In this document: positions 9,833 through 20,839 of the stretch, in pieces
How the letters are laid out: each line of letters starts with the position of its first letter
Numbering within the stretch: the first letter of the stretch is position 1
Assembly: GCF_900291015.1 (NCBI RefSeq)
Contig: NZ_OLKL01000029.1
Location: 122,072 to 186,071 of the forward strand
Direction: 5' to 3'
Length of the DNA stretch: 64,000 nucleotides
From: Pseudomonas persica
GTDB lineage: Bacteria; Pseudomonadota; Gammaproteobacteria; Pseudomonadales; Pseudomonadaceae
The notes under the pieces: model-generated
Seen by the model: only the letters and a program-made list of their open reading frames with translations
What the model was told of the DNA's origin: nothing
Database searches by the model: none
Program-made: the position numbers and the translations under genes

Positions 9833-10021
9833 ATGACACACGTGCAGCGCCTCAAATATTCTCTTCTGATCATCCTGGTGGTACTGGGCCTGATGCTGGG
9901 TCTGTCGCACCTGCAGAAGCAGGGCACGATCAGTGAGCAGACCTTCCAGATGCTGGCCATCGCCATCGCCGTGGTGGTCGTGGTGATCAACGGCATTCTG
10001 CGGCGCAAGGTCAAGCCCTGA
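9833..10021 (+). CDS. Small two-helix membrane protein
   Basis: A 62-residue hypothetical inner-membrane protein. It has two predicted transmembrane helices, YSLLIILVVLGLMLGLSHL (about residues 9-27) and FQMLAIAIAVVVVVINGIL (about 38-56), separated by a short polar loop, and a basic C-terminus RRKVKP. AAGGAA lies 7 bases before the ATG. No functional family was recognised. It is divergent from the exported protein gene and convergent with the Fur-like gene. Confidence 0.7.
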   Translation: MTHVQRLKYSLLIILVVLGLMLGLSHLQKQGTISEQTFQMLAIAIAVVVVVINGILRRKVKP

Positions 10022-10057
10022 CCTTGGCGGGCCGGCCAGATATGGCCGGCCATGCGC

Positions 10058-10432
10058 TCAGCGCGAAGGCGCTTGCTCCAGCACGGCGCGCGCCTGGGGG
10101 TTGAGGCTATAGCATTTGTCGCCCCCCAGCTGGATGACGCCCTCGGCGCACAGCCGCTTGAGCACTTCGCGCACGCTGAGGAACGACAGCGGGATATCCA
10201 GCTGTTCCAGCTGCGCGTGCACGCCGCGCACGCCAATGCTGCGGCCATTGCGGTCGGCGGCGTGCAAGGCATCGATGACCTTGAGGCGGATCAGGCTGGT
10301 GCGCAGGCCGAAGCTGCGCAATAGCTCGCGGATCTGTTCGTTGCCGATGCGTTCGTCAGCCAAAACGTCCTGTCCCTTGGGCGCTTTGCCTGGGACGTGC
10401 CCAGTCTGGATTGAGGGTTGCGGGTTGTACAT
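10058..10432 (-). CDS. Fur-like winged-helix regulator
   Basis: A 124-residue protein whose central part resembles the N-terminal DNA-binding domain of the Fur/Zur family: LLRSFGLRTSLIRLKVIDAL, then GVRGVHAQLEQLDIPLSFLSVREVLKRLCAEGVIQL and a wing strand DKCYSLNPQAR. It stops before the dimerisation and metal-binding domain and lacks the His/Cys clusters of true Fur proteins, so a metal-sensing role is uncertain. A 25-residue Pro/Gly/Gln-rich N-terminal tail precedes the domain. The ATG is supported by AAGGAG. It is divergent from the pvdQ-type acylase, which it could conceivably regulate. Confidence 0.7.
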   Translation of the reverse strand: MYNPQPSIQTGHVPGKAPKGQDVLADERIGNEQIRELLRSFGLRTSLIRLKVIDALHAADRNGRSIGVRGVHAQLEQLDIPLSFLSVREVLKRLCAEGVIQLGGDKCYSLNPQARAVLEQAPSR

Positions 10433-10620
10433 GTGAATGCTCCTTTTCGTGGACGAACCCGAAATATGGGTGCCTCACTTACTAGGACGAATGAGAACGA
10501 AAAAACTGCAGCCCAATCGCAAAAAAATCCTTGGTTCTGTTCAAGACGTTCCATGGCCTTGTAGTACGTAAAGTTCTCACCTGGCCATTCGTCTGATCGG
10601 GATGACCCCGAACCCGAGGA

Positions 10621-12942
10621 GTGCCCGTGTTTCCACTTTCCCGTCCCATGACATGCGCTGGCCTGGCTGCCGCCCTGGTAGCTTTCAGCATCGGCGTAGT
10701 GCCGGCGCAGTCCGCCGCCGCCGATGCCAGCGCGCAGATTCGTCGAACCAGTTACGGGGTGCCGCATATCGTGGCCAAGGACGAACGTGGCCTGGGCTAT
10801 GGCATCGGCTACGCCTACGCTCAGGACAACCTGTGCCTGCTGGCCAATGAAGTGCTGACCGTGAGCGGCGAGCGCTCACGCTACTTCGGCGCCAAGGGCA
10901 AGACCCTGGAGCAGCGTGACAACCTGGCCAGCGATGTGTTCTTCACCTGGCTCAACAGCCCGGCAGCGGTCAGTGCGTTCTTGCAGGCGCAGCCGGCACC
11001 GGTGCAGGCGCTGCTGGCAGGTTATGCCAGCGGCTACAACCGGGCGCTGGCAGAGCGCCGTAGCCAAGGGTTGCCCAGCGAATGTGGCAACGGCGAGTGG
11101 CTGCGGCCGATCAGCAGCGAGGACCTGGTCAAGCTGACCCGTCGGCTGCTGGCCGAAGGCGGTGTCGGGCAGTTCGTCGAGGCGCTGGCGGGGGCGCAAC
11201 CGCCAACACTGGCCAGCCAGCAGGCGCCGACGGGGTTTGCCATGGCGCTGGCCCGGCAGCAACGTTTTGCCACGGAACGCGGTAGCAATGCGGTGGCCGT
11301 CGGAGCGCAGCGTTCGGCCAATGGCCGCGGCCTGTTGCTGGCCAACCCGCACTTCCCCTGGGTGGGGGGCATGCGCTTTTACCAGATGCAGCTGACCATT
11401 CCCGGCCAGCTCGATGTGATGGGGGCGGCATTGCCGGGCCTGCCAGTGGTCAACATCGGTTTCAACCAGCATCTGGCCTGGACGCACACGGTCGATACCT
11501 CGAAGCACTTCACTCTGTACCGCCTGCAGCTCGACCCCAAGGACCCGACCCGCTACCTGCTCGATGGCAAGTCGCTGCCGCTGGCCCGGCAAACCGTCAG
11601 CGTAGCGGTCAAGGCCGAAGATGGCCGCATCAGCCAGGTGCAGCGCCAGGTCTACAGCTCGCAATTCGGCCCGGTGGTGCAATGGCCGGGGCGCCTGGAC
11701 TGGGATGCACATGCAGCCTACAGCTTGCGCGACGCCAACCTCGAGAACACCCGGGTGTTGCGGCAGTGGTACCAGATCAACCGTGCCGACAGCCTGGTGA
11801 CGTTGAAAGGCTCGATCGAACAACTGCAGGGCATTCCCTGGGTCAACACACTGGCGGTGGACCAGGCTGGCAAGGCCTTGTACCTGAACCAGTCAGTGGT
11901 GCCTTATGTGGATCAGCAACTGCTGGACGCATGCAGCAACCCGCAGGCACAAGGGCGCCTGGTGGTACTGGATGGCTCACGCAGCGCGTGCCAGTGGAAA
12001 GTCGATGTGCAGGCCGCGCAACCGGGGATCTTCCCGGCACGGCTGCTGCCGAGCCTGGAGCGCGAAGATTTCGTGCAGAATTCCAATGACCCGGCCTGGA
12101 TGGCCAACCCGGCGCAGCCGCTGACCGGCTACTCGCCGCTGGTCAGCCGCGGTGACCAGCCACTGGGTATGCGTGGCCGCTTTGCCCTGCAACGCCTGCA
12201 GGGTAACGCCCGGTTGGGCGTCGACGACCTGCAGCGTATGGTGACCGATGACGAGGTCTACCTGGCCAGCCTGGTGCTGCCAGACCTGCTGCAATGGTGC
12301 AAAGGCGCTGGTGCGGACGTGCAGGCCCTGTGCCGCAGTCTGGCCGCCTGGAATGGCAAGGCCAACCTCGATAGCGGCATTGGTCTGGTGCATTTCCAGA
12401 ACCTGTTCGATGCCTTGGTCGAGCACCCGGAAAGCTGGCGGGTGGCCTTCGACCCGGCCGATCCGCAGCACACCCCGCGTGGGCTGGCGGTCGAGCAGGC
12501 GGCCGTGCGCAAGCTGCTGCACCAGGCCGCGCTCGCTTCGCTCAAGCTGGTAAGTGACAGCGGCGTAGCGGGGGAGGCGCGCTGGGGGCAGGTGCAACAG
12601 GCGAGCGATGGCACGCCGGTACCGGGTGGCCCGCAGGCGTTGGGCGTGTACAACGCGATCTACAGCGTGCCGCACGGCCAGGGCAAGCGGCTGGTGGTCA
12701 GTGGTACCAGCTACCTGCAAGTGGTCAGCTTTACCGACAAGGGGCCAGAGGCCCGCGGGCTACTGGCGTTCTCCCAGTCGAGTGAAGCGGCTTCGGTGCA
12801 TGCCAGTGACCAGACCAAGGCGTTTGCGGCCGGGCAACTGGCGGTGATTCCGTTTACCGAGGCGCAGATCAAGGCTGATCCTGAGTACCGGGAAGTGGTG
12901 ATCAGTGAAGGGGACAAGGGGGCGGTAGTCAGCCGGCCTTGA
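10621..12942 (+). CDS. pvdQ: Acyl-homoserine lactone acylase of the PvdQ type
   Basis: A 773-residue Ntn-hydrolase precursor of the penicillin acylase family. An N-terminal signal peptide (GLAAALVAFSIGVVPAQSAA) targets it to the periplasm. An alpha chain and linker end at ATERG, and the beta chain would start at the catalytic nucleophile Ser about residue 222 in GSNAVAVGAQ after autoproteolysis. Family members deacylate long-chain acyl-homoserine lactones and mature the pyoverdine precursor in the periplasm. Start: GTG at 10621 is used, though GTG at 10627 is better placed behind GAGGAG (10616-10621). No pyoverdine gene is adjacent, so its role here rests on family assignment. Confidence 0.9.
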   Translation: MPVFPLSRPMTCAGLAAALVAFSIGVVPAQSAAADASAQIRRTSYGVPHIVAKDERGLGYGIGYAYAQDNLCLLANEVLTVSGERSRYFGAKGKTLEQRDNLASDVFFTWLNSPAAVSAFLQAQPAPVQALLAGYASGYNRALAERRSQGLPSECGNGEWLRPISSEDLVKLTRRLLAEGGVGQFVEALAGAQPPTLASQQAPTGFAMALARQQRFATERGSNAVAVGAQRSANGRGLLLANPHFPWVGGMRFYQMQLTIPGQLDVMGAALPGLPVVNIGFNQHLAWTHTVDTSKHFTLYRLQLDPKDPTRYLLDGKSLPLARQTVSVAVKAEDGRISQVQRQVYSSQFGPVVQWPGRLDWDAHAAYSLRDANLENTRVLRQWYQINRADSLVTLKGSIEQLQGIPWVNTLAVDQAGKALYLNQSVVPYVDQQLLDACSNPQAQGRLVVLDGSRSACQWKVDVQAAQPGIFPARLLPSLEREDFVQNSNDPAWMANPAQPLTGYSPLVSRGDQPLGMRGRFALQRLQGNARLGVDDLQRMVTDDEVYLASLVLPDLLQWCKGAGADVQALCRSLAAWNGKANLDSGIGLVHFQNLFDALVEHPESWRVAFDPADPQHTPRGLAVEQAAVRKLLHQAALASLKLVSDSGVAGEARWGQVQQASDGTPVPGGPQALGVYNAIYSVPHGQGKRLVVSGTSYLQVVSFTDKGPEARGLLAFSQSSEAASVHASDQTKAFAAGQLAVIPFTEAQIKADPEYREVVISEGDKGAVVSRP

Positions 12943-12955
12943 GGTGTCAGCCTGT

Positions 12956-13053
12956 GCCGGCCTCTTCGCGGGTAAACCCGCTCCCACAGGTACTGCACCA
13001 GGGCTACAAGCGGCGCAATACCTGTGGAAGCGGTTGTACCCGCGAAGAAGGCG
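12956..13053. repeat. Paired REP elements
   Basis: Two inverted REP copies separated by about 30 bases lie between the stop of the acylase gene and the convergent lpxH stop. The left copy is CCTCTTCGCGGGTAAACCCG followed by CTCCCACAGG. The right copy is degenerate (CCTGTGGAAGCGGTTGTACC). They may serve as a bidirectional stem-loop between convergent genes. Confidence 0.85.
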
Positions 13054-13063
13054 ACTTGGTTGC

Positions 13064-13786
13064 TCAGGAAAACTCGAACGGCGCCAGCTGAAAACCTTGC
13101 TCGTCAACCTGCAAGGCCCAGCCCCGGCGGTCCCAGTCGCCCAGCACGATACGCCGTGCCGGTTGCCCGTCGACCACCAGCTTGTGTATCGCCGGCCGGT
13201 GGGTATGGCCATGTACCAGCGTGCGCACACCATGCGCCGCCATCACCTTCGGCACTTCCTCCGGCGTGACATCGACGATCTCGGTGGACTTCATCCGCGT
13301 TTGCGTGCGGCTTTCGCTGCGTAGCTTGCGTGCCAGCTTGTAGCGGGCCGACAGCGGCAGGTGCCGCAACACCCACAGGCTCAGCGGGTTGCGCAGCAAA
13401 CGGCGCATTTTCATGTAGGCCAGGTCGCGGGTGCACAAGGTATCGCCATGCATCAGCAGCACCTGTTCACCGCCCAGTTCGATCACGCAGGGGTCGTGCA
13501 GCAACGTGCAGCCCGCAGCGTCGCAGAAGGCCTGGCCAATCAGGAAATCACGGTTGCCATGCATCAGGTAGATGGCCGTGCCGCTGTCGCTCAGCCGACG
13601 CATGGCGTGGCAGACCGACTGCTGGAAGGGGGTCATGGCATCGTCGCCGATCCATGCTTCGAAGAAGTCGCCGAGGATGTACAACGCCTTGGCGTGGCGG
13701 GCACGGCCATCGAGCAGATCAAGAAACGCCCGGGTAATGTCCGGGCGTTCTTCTTGCAGGTGCAGATCGGAGATCAGCAGGATCAC
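13064..13786 (-). CDS. lpxH: UDP-2,3-diacylglucosamine diphosphatase
   Basis: A 240-residue calcineurin-like metallophosphoesterase that hydrolyses UDP-2,3-diacylglucosamine to lipid X in lipid A synthesis, at the cytoplasmic face of the inner membrane. The metal-binding motifs are all visible: [11 protein letters not shown] (residues 5-15), [13 protein letters not shown] (about 38-50), [11 protein letters not shown] (about 74-84), LMHGDTLCT (about 112-120) and [11 protein letters not shown] (about 192-202). The length equals that of E. coli LpxH. Translation starts at GTG, which overlaps the ppiB TGA by 2 bases (GTGA overlap), so the two are translationally coupled, an arrangement common in pseudomonads. 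Confidence 0.95.
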   Translation of the reverse strand: MILLISDLHLQEERPDITRAFLDLLDGRARHAKALYILGDFFEAWIGDDAMTPFQQSVCHAMRRLSDSGTAIYLMHGNRDFLIGQAFCDAAGCTLLHDPCVIELGGEQVLLMHGDTLCTRDLAYMKMRRLLRNPLSLWVLRHLPLSARYKLARKLRSESRTQTRMKSTEIVDVTPEEVPKVMAAHGVRTLVHGHTHRPAIHKLVVDGQPARRIVLGDWDRRGWALQVDEQGFQLAPFEFS

Positions 13787-14283
13787 TCAACGATCTCGGC
13801 TTTCTCGATGACCACGTCGTCTTTCGGCACGTCCTGGTGGCCAGCTTTGGAACCGGTGGCGACCTTCTCGATCGCGTCGACGATTTCACGGCCTTCGATC
13901 ACTTCGCCGAATACCGCGTAGCCCCAACCCTGCACGTTCTTGCCGCTGTGGTTGAGGAAGTCGTTGTCGGAGGCGTTGATGAAGAACTGCGCCGAGGCGG
14001 AGTGCGGCTCCATGGTACGGGCCATGGCGATGCTGTACTTCTTGTTCTTCAGGCCGTTGTCGGCTTCGTTCTGGATGCTGGCGCGGGTTTTCTTCTGGCT
14101 CATGCCAGGCTCGAAGCCGCCGCCCTGGATCATGAAGCCCTTGATCACACGGTGGAACACGGTGCCATTGTAGTGGCCGTCCTTGACGTACTGAACGAAG
14201 TTTTCGGTAGTCAGTGGCGCTTTCTCGGCGTCCAGTTGCAGGACGATGTCGCCGTGGTTGGTGCTCAGTTTGACTTTGGACAT
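13783..14283 (-). CDS. ppiB: Cytoplasmic peptidyl-prolyl cis-trans isomerase B
   Basis: A 166-residue cyclophilin beginning [16 protein letters not shown] with no signal peptide, so the cytoplasmic form. The catalytic motif [14 protein letters not shown] (with the essential Arg), the [13 protein letters not shown] substrate-binding segment and [11 protein letters not shown] are all present. The ATG at 14283 is chosen over the 33-codon upstream extension because it matches the family N-terminus. It is the first gene of the ppiB-lpxH pair and is divergent from glnS; the roughly 250-bp space between them must hold both promoters. Confidence 0.94.
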   Translation of the reverse strand: MSKVKLSTNHGDIVLQLDAEKAPLTTENFVQYVKDGHYNGTVFHRVIKGFMIQGGGFEPGMSQKKTRASIQNEADNGLKNKKYSIAMARTMEPHSASAQFFINASDNDFLNHSGKNVQGWGYAVFGEVIEGREIVDAIEKVATGSKAGHQDVPKDDVVIEKAEIVE

Positions 14284-14531
14284 GCTGAAACTCGCTCTTT
14301 CAAGGCAATCGGGAATTAGGGTGCGCAGGGCGCGGGTTATCACCTGACGCAGGATCAGGCGATCGCGACACATGGCGCGCACTGGCCATTTTGCCAGGCT
14401 GCGGCAAAAAGCCGTGATAAATCACGCCAGTTTGTCCGGGCCCGACTGTCAGCAGCTTGACTGCTTCGGCTATGATAGGCCCTTTGATTCAATCGGCCTA
14501 CCCAGGCCGGACACGTGCATTCAAGGATCCT

Positions 14532-16235
<1,704 letters not shown>

Positions 16236-16244
16236 GGAACCGCC

Positions 16245-17627
16245 GTGCTTACCATCTACAACACGCTGAGCAAAGCGAAGGAAGTCTTCAAGCCGCTGGA
16301 TGGCAACAAGGTGCGCATGTACGTGTGCGGCATGACCGTGTACGACTACTGCCACCTGGGCCATGGCCGCAGTATGGTGGCCTTCGACCTGGTCACCCGC
16401 TGGCTGCGCAAGAGCGGCTATGAGCTGACCTACGTGCGCAACATCACCGACATCGATGACAAGATCATCAACCGGGCCAACGAGAACGGCGAAAGCTTCG
16501 ACGCGCTGACCGCCCGCATGATCGACGCGATGCACGAAGACGAGCGCCGTCTGAACATCCTGCCGCCGGACCAGGAACCGCGTGCCACCGACCATATCGC
16601 CGGCATGCACGCAATGATCCAGACCTTGATCGACAAGGGTTACGCCTATGCCCCCGGCAATGGTGACGTGTACTACCGCGTCGGCAAGTTCGTCGGCTAC
16701 GGCAAGCTGTCGCGCAAGAAGATCGAAGACCTGCGCATCGGTGCCCGTATCGAGGTCGATGAAGCCAAGCAGGACCCGCTGGACTTCGTGCTGTGGAAGG
16801 GTGTCAAGCCGGGCGAGCCGAGCTGGGAATCGCCATGGGGCCCGGGGCGTCCGGGCTGGCACATCGAGTGTTCGGTGATGTCCACCTGCTGCCTGGGTGA
16901 AAGCTTCGACATCCACGGTGGCGGCAGCGACCTGGAGTTCCCGCACCACGAGAACGAGATTGCCCAGAGCGAGGCGGCCACCGGCAAGCAGTACGCCAAT
17001 GCCTGGATGCACTGCGGCATGATCCGTATCAATGGCGAGAAGATGTCCAAGTCGTTGAACAACTTCTTCACCATCCGCGACGTGCTCGAGAAGTATCACC
17101 CGGAAGTGGTGCGCTACCTGCTGGTGGCCAGCCACTACCGCAGCGCGATCAACTACTCGGAAGACAGCCTGCGTGATGCCAAGGGCGCACTGGAGCGTTT
17201 CTACCACGCCTTGCGCGGCTTGCCACGGGTGGCGGCCAAGGGTGGCGAAGCGTTTGTCGAGCGCTTCAGCGTGGCCATGAATGACGACTTCGGCACCCCC
17301 GAAGCCTGCGCCGTGCTGTTCGACCTGGTGCGCGAGATCAACCGCCTGCGCGACAGCGATGTGGAGGCCGCTGCCGGCCTGGCCGGTCGCCTGCGCGAGC
17401 TGGGTGATGTGCTGGGTGTGCTGCAGCTGGAAGCCGATGACTTCTTGCGTGCCGGTGCCGAAGGCAAGGTGGATGCAGCTGAGGTCGAGGGCTTGATCCA
17501 GGCGCGCCTGCAGGCGCGTGCGGACAAGAACTGGGCCGAGTCCGACCGCATTCGCGACCAGCTGACCGCCATGGGTGTGGTGCTGGAAGACGGCAAGGGT
17601 GGGACTACCTGGCGTCTGGCTGACTGA
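16245..17627 (+). CDS. cysS: Cysteinyl-tRNA synthetase
   Basis: A 460-residue class I synthetase charging tRNA-Cys. The zinc ligands and HIGH-type motif are visible in [19 protein letters not shown] (about residues 25-43). The second zinc cluster is in [14 protein letters not shown] and [13 protein letters not shown] (about 205-245), and the KMSKS loop is [10 protein letters not shown] (about 264-273). The C-terminal helical DALR-type domain runs to the end. It starts at GTG nine bases after the glnS stop. A hairpin-rich, REP-like stretch (17637-17701) lies between it and the convergent histidine kinase. Confidence 0.96.
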   Translation: MLTIYNTLSKAKEVFKPLDGNKVRMYVCGMTVYDYCHLGHGRSMVAFDLVTRWLRKSGYELTYVRNITDIDDKIINRANENGESFDALTARMIDAMHEDERRLNILPPDQEPRATDHIAGMHAMIQTLIDKGYAYAPGNGDVYYRVGKFVGYGKLSRKKIEDLRIGARIEVDEAKQDPLDFVLWKGVKPGEPSWESPWGPGRPGWHIECSVMSTCCLGESFDIHGGGSDLEFPHHENEIAQSEAATGKQYANAWMHCGMIRINGEKMSKSLNNFFTIRDVLEKYHPEVVRYLLVASHYRSAINYSEDSLRDAKGALERFYHALRGLPRVAAKGGEAFVERFSVAMNDDFGTPEACAVLFDLVREINRLRDSDVEAAAGLAGRLRELGDVLGVLQLEADDFLRAGAEGKVDAAEVEGLIQARLQARADKNWAESDRIRDQLTAMGVVLEDGKGGTTWRLAD

Positions 17628-17636
17628 TCCGCTTTG

Positions 17637-17701
17637 TTGGGGCTGCTTTGCAGCCCTTCTCGGGCAAGCCCGCGAAGGGCCGCAGAGCGGCCCGGCTTTT
17701 A
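17637..17701. terminator. Hairpin-rich convergent intergenic region
   Basis: Two adjacent hairpins occupy the space between the convergent cysS and histidine kinase genes: GGGCTGCTTTGCAGCCC, and GGGCCGCAGAGCGGCCC followed by GGCTTTTAT. The second with its T-run can serve as an intrinsic terminator for cysS. A shortened REP-like core (CGGGCAAGCCCGCGAAG) lies between them. Confidence 0.65.
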
Positions 17702-19090
17702 TTTAGGTAGCCCGGTCAATGGGCAATGCAATACCAGCTTCGCTCCACCCAGTTGGCTCTCGCCAACCTCCAGCCCGAACCCATGCAGGTCGACGATCGC
17801 CGCCACGATCGACAGCCCCAGCCCGAACCCCGCATGGCGGTGGCCTTCATCGCTACGGTAGAAGCGCTTCAGCACTGCCGCCCGTTCCTCTTCCGGAATA
17901 CCCGGCCCGCTGTCCTCGATGGCCAGGTGCAGGCCCTTGTCATCCTGCGTGGCAGTAATTCGCACCAGTCCACCCTCGGGCGTGAACTTGATGCCGTTAC
18001 CCATCAGGTTGGCCAGCGCCTCGAACAGCAGCTCGCGGTCACCGTGCAATGCCGGCAGCTCATCGGGTTGTCGCAATTCCAGGCGAATGCCGCCATCTTC
18101 GGCCAACGGCAGGTAAAAGTCGTGCAACTCCACCAGCAGTTCATGCGGGTCAAGTTGGACGAAACCGGCCCGCCGCTGGCGGTCTTCCAGTTCGCTGATG
18201 CGTAACAAACCGCGAAAACGCGCCATCAGGGTGTCGGTTTCGCCGATCGCCAGGTCCAGTGCCTCGGCCTGGGTGGAGTCGACGTCACTTTGCTGGCGAA
18301 TGCGGTACAGCTGCGCGCGCAGGCGCGTGAGCGGGGTGCGCAGGTCATGGGCAATGTTGTCGCACACGCCCTTGACCTCGTGCATCAGCCGCTCGATGCG
18401 GTCGAGCATGGCGTTGACGATGGCCGCCAGCATGTCCAGCTCGTCACGTCGGGCCGACAGCGGCAGGCGGTGGGTAAGGTCACCGGCGACGATCAGTTCG
18501 GCCTGGGCCTGGATCGCGCGGATGCGCTTGAGCGGCCGTCGCCTTAGCAGATACCAGCCGGCAAAGCCCGGGATCAGGGTCAGCGAGATCCCCCAGAGCA
18601 GGGCATGCAGGATGATCCGGGTGACCACGAACAGCGAGCCGTTGTCACGCACCAGCACCAGCCAGCGGCCATCCTGCACCTTGATCGCCACCGCGTCGCA
18701 GCTGTCGCGCGGCATGTGCGGGTCGTCGGCGTCCAGGCAGCGGTTAAGCTCGTGAACCTTGCCGTCCAGCCCCAGTTCTGGCGGGATGGCGCGAATGCGC
18801 CCGCCGATCGGGTTGAGCTGGCTGTCGAACAGGCCATAGGCGTCGAAGCTGCGTTCTTCGAAGGCCTGGCTGGCGACCAGGGCGTCGTCCAGCTGTTTGC
18901 CGCTCATGTGAGCGAACAGGTGTTGGCGCTGCAGCATGGAATGGCGGGTGAGTTTGTTCAGGTAGCTGGATACCTCGAAGTACAGCACCCCCATGAGGAC
19001 GCTGCTCCAGGCCACGAACAGAAAGCTGTACAGCGCCAGCAGGCGGCTGGTCGAGGAGCTCCAGCCCTTAGACGGGTTCAGCAATGGCAT
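17699..19090 (-). CDS. Two-component sensor histidine kinase
   Basis: A 463-residue membrane sensor kinase. There are two transmembrane segments, LLALYSFLFVAWSSVLMGVLYF (about 17-38) and the LHALLWGISLTLIPGFAGWYLL region (about 160-185). Between them lies a periplasmic sensor domain of about 120 residues with two Cys (RCLDADDP, DSCDAV). HAMP, then the H-box DNIAHDLRTPLTRLR (phosphorylated His about 256), the N-box ALANLMGNGIKFTP and the G-box DSGPGIPEEER / GFGLGLSIV follow. Its start lies inside the response regulator gene (23-base overlap), so the pair forms one operon. The signal sensed is unknown. Confidence 0.9.
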   Translation of the reverse strand: MPLLNPSKGWSSSTSRLLALYSFLFVAWSSVLMGVLYFEVSSYLNKLTRHSMLQRQHLFAHMSGKQLDDALVASQAFEERSFDAYGLFDSQLNPIGGRIRAIPPELGLDGKVHELNRCLDADDPHMPRDSCDAVAIKVQDGRWLVLVRDNGSLFVVTRIILHALLWGISLTLIPGFAGWYLLRRRPLKRIRAIQAQAELIVAGDLTHRLPLSARRDELDMLAAIVNAMLDRIERLMHEVKGVCDNIAHDLRTPLTRLRAQLYRIRQQSDVDSTQAEALDLAIGETDTLMARFRGLLRISELEDRQRRAGFVQLDPHELLVELHDFYLPLAEDGGIRLELRQPDELPALHGDRELLFEALANLMGNGIKFTPEGGLVRITATQDDKGLHLAIEDSGPGIPEEERAAVLKRFYRSDEGHRHAGFGLGLSIVAAIVDLHGFGLEVGESQLGGAKLVLHCPLTGLPK

Positions 19091-19748
19091 AGCCCGAGCC
19101 CCGTACCGTACGGATCAGCGGCGACTGGCCGGGTGAGTCGATTTTCTTGCGCAGGCGGCCGATGTGCACGTCGATCAGGTTGGTGCCCGGGTCGAAGTGG
19201 TAGCCCCAGACTTCCTCGAAAATCATCATCCGCGTGATCACCTGGCCGCTATGGCGCATCAGGTATTCCAGCAGCTTGTACTCGGTGGGCAGCAGGTTGA
19301 GGGTTTGTTCGCCGCGGCGGGCTTCGTGGCTGATCAGGTCCAGTTGCAGGTCGGCGACCTGCAGGCGGGTCTGGGTCATGGGTACGCTGTTGCGGCGCAG
19401 CAGTACTTCGACCCGCGCAGCCATCTCGTCGGAGGCGAACGGTTTGGTCAGGTAGTCGTCACCCCCGGCACGCAGGCCGCGTACCCGCTCGTCGACATCG
19501 GAGAGGGCGCTGATCATCAGGATCGGTGTGGCGATCTTGAGGCTGCGCAGGGTGGTAACGATGGTCAGCCCGTCCACCTCGGGCAGCATGCGGTCAAGGG
19601 TGATCAGGTCGTAGCCGCCGGCAATGGCCTTGGCCAAGCCTTCACGGCCATTGTCGGCCCAATCCACCTCCAGGCCGTGGCTGGTAAGTTCGGCGACGAT
19701 TTCCTGGCCGGTGACGGCGTCGTCTTCGATGGTCAGTACGCGAGGCAT
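19068..19748 (-). CDS. OmpR-family DNA-binding response regulator
   Basis: A 226-residue response regulator. The receiver domain starts MPRVLTIEDDA with the acidic pocket, the phospho-acceptor Asp is residue 52 in LDRMLPEVDG, and the conserved Lys is in YLTKPFAS. A winged-helix Trans_reg_C domain follows, with VWGYHFDPGTNLIDVHIGRLRKKI near the end. The ATG at 19748 is used; the frame extends upstream only through a REP element. It is cotranscribed with the overlapping histidine kinase. The target genes are not evident; the adjacent tRNA synthetases are on the other strand and unlikely to be related. Confidence 0.92.
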   Translation of the reverse strand: MPRVLTIEDDAVTGQEIVAELTSHGLEVDWADNGREGLAKAIAGGYDLITLDRMLPEVDGLTIVTTLRSLKIATPILMISALSDVDERVRGLRAGGDDYLTKPFASDEMAARVEVLLRRNSVPMTQTRLQVADLQLDLISHEARRGEQTLNLLPTEYKLLEYLMRHSGQVITRMMIFEEVWGYHFDPGTNLIDVHIGRLRKKIDSPGQSPLIRTVRGSGYAIAEPV

Positions 19749-19834
19749 GCTGGTTCCCAGGCATCTAATGGAAACTTGATTGTGCCAAAGAATAGCCAAA
19801 CGGCGATTTAAGAAAAATTCATCTGGCGTCTTTT

Positions 19835-19938
19835 GCCTGCACTGGCCTCTTCGCGGGTAAACCCGCTCCCACAGGTGCAGCGTCGCCCCCAAGAGCGGTG
19901 ACATCCCTGTGGGAGCGGGTTTACCCGCGAAGCAGGCA
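19835..19938. repeat. Paired REP elements
   Basis: Two inverted REP copies, TTCGCGGGTAAACCCGCTCC and its reverse complement, flank a spacer of about 40 bases between the response regulator promoter and the end of the GntR regulator gene. They are typical P. putida REP doublets. Confidence 0.9.
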
Positions 19939-19948
19939 CCGTGGTGTC

Positions 19949-20644
19949 TCAGCGTGCGCCAATCCCTTCAGCATGCATGATCTGCGCAATGATCGGCACC
20001 GGAGTCATCAGGTGCGAACGCATCATGGCACTGGCGCGCTTGGCGTCACGGGCCAGAATCACTTCAACCAGTGCAGCATGCTCCTGGCGCTTGAGCTCCA
20101 GGGCCTGTTCGGAAAACACCGTCTGGGTCAGCCACAGGTGGCGGTAGCGCTCGGCCTGGTCGAACAGATAGGTGCGCGCCTGCAGCAGGTGCTTGGAGCC
20201 GCAGCCCGAGGCAATGGCCGTGTGGAACGCCTTGTGCCGTTCGTCCCACACATCCAGGCGCTGCTCGCGGGTCTTCACTTCCACCACCTTGGCCAGGGTA
20301 TGCGAGTGGGCCAGTACCGACGCCTCCCAGGCGTCGTCGCCACGCTCGATGGCCAGGGTGATGATCATCGCCTCCAGGTTGGCGCGGGCATCGTAGATGT
20401 CGTTCATCTCGTCCAGCGACATGGGCGCCACGCGGTAGCCCTTCTGGCTGATCGCGTTCACCAGGTGCTCGGCCACCAGCTGCGACAGCGCTTCGCGCAG
20501 CGGGCCCACGCCCAGGTCATAGCGTTCCTTCAGAGTGCTCATCAACAGCTTTTCTCCGGGCTTGAACACGCCGCGGATAATGTCCTTCTTGAGCCTCTCA
20601 TACCCGCTGAATGCTGAGTTTTGTCGGGGGGCGAGCGCTTCCAA
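19949..20644 (-). CDS. csiR: GntR-family (FadR subfamily) repressor CsiR
   Basis: A 231-residue regulator with an N-terminal winged helix (YERLKKDIIRGVFKPGEKLLMSTL, then GVGPLREALSQLVAEHLV) and a C-terminal all-helical FCD ligand domain containing the metal-binding residues DARANLEAMI, WDERHKAFHTAI and the late His in EQALELKRQEHAALVEVI. It is divergent from csiD-lhgO-gabP, the glutarate / L-2-hydroxyglutarate operon; in E. coli and P. putida CsiR represses that operon and responds to glutarate. TTG at 20644 is proposed as start because AGGAACAGGA precedes it; the ATG at 20749 lies in the putative operator and lacks a ribosome site. Identity is inferred from context and domain type. Confidence 0.85.
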   Translation of the reverse strand: MEALAPRQNSAFSGYERLKKDIIRGVFKPGEKLLMSTLKERYDLGVGPLREALSQLVAEHLVNAISQKGYRVAPMSLDEMNDIYDARANLEAMIITLAIERGDDAWEASVLAHSHTLAKVVEVKTREQRLDVWDERHKAFHTAIASGCGSKHLLQARTYLFDQAERYRHLWLTQTVFSEQALELKRQEHAALVEVILARDAKRASAMMRSHLMTPVPIIAQIMHAEGIGAR

Positions 20645-20707
20645 AGTCCTGTTCCTCAAACGGTTTTGCCGATCATACCGAAAGCGCTCGCTGGCGAAAA
20701 ACAATGG

Positions 20708-20752
20708 ACAAAAATGCTTTTCGTCGCCGAATAACAAAAATGTAGACATTTT
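20708..20752. promoter_or_regulatory. Probable CsiR operator
   Basis: In the divergent csiR-csiD control region a perfect palindrome AAAATGTAGACATTTT occupies 20737-20752. The 9-mer ACAAAAATG occurs twice in direct repeat at 20708-20716 and 20734-20742. GntR/FadR-type regulators bind short palindromes of this kind, and published CsiR sites contain TTGT/ATGT followed by TTTT, so this is the best operator candidate. The site is about 90 bp before the csiD start codon. Confidence 0.55.
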
Positions 20753-20839
20753 AAGTTTGTGACGATATTTTTATCTCGCCCGCACTGATCCAGCTCATGA
20801 CCGGACGGCGCCACCCACTTTTTTTGCCAGGACACTGCC

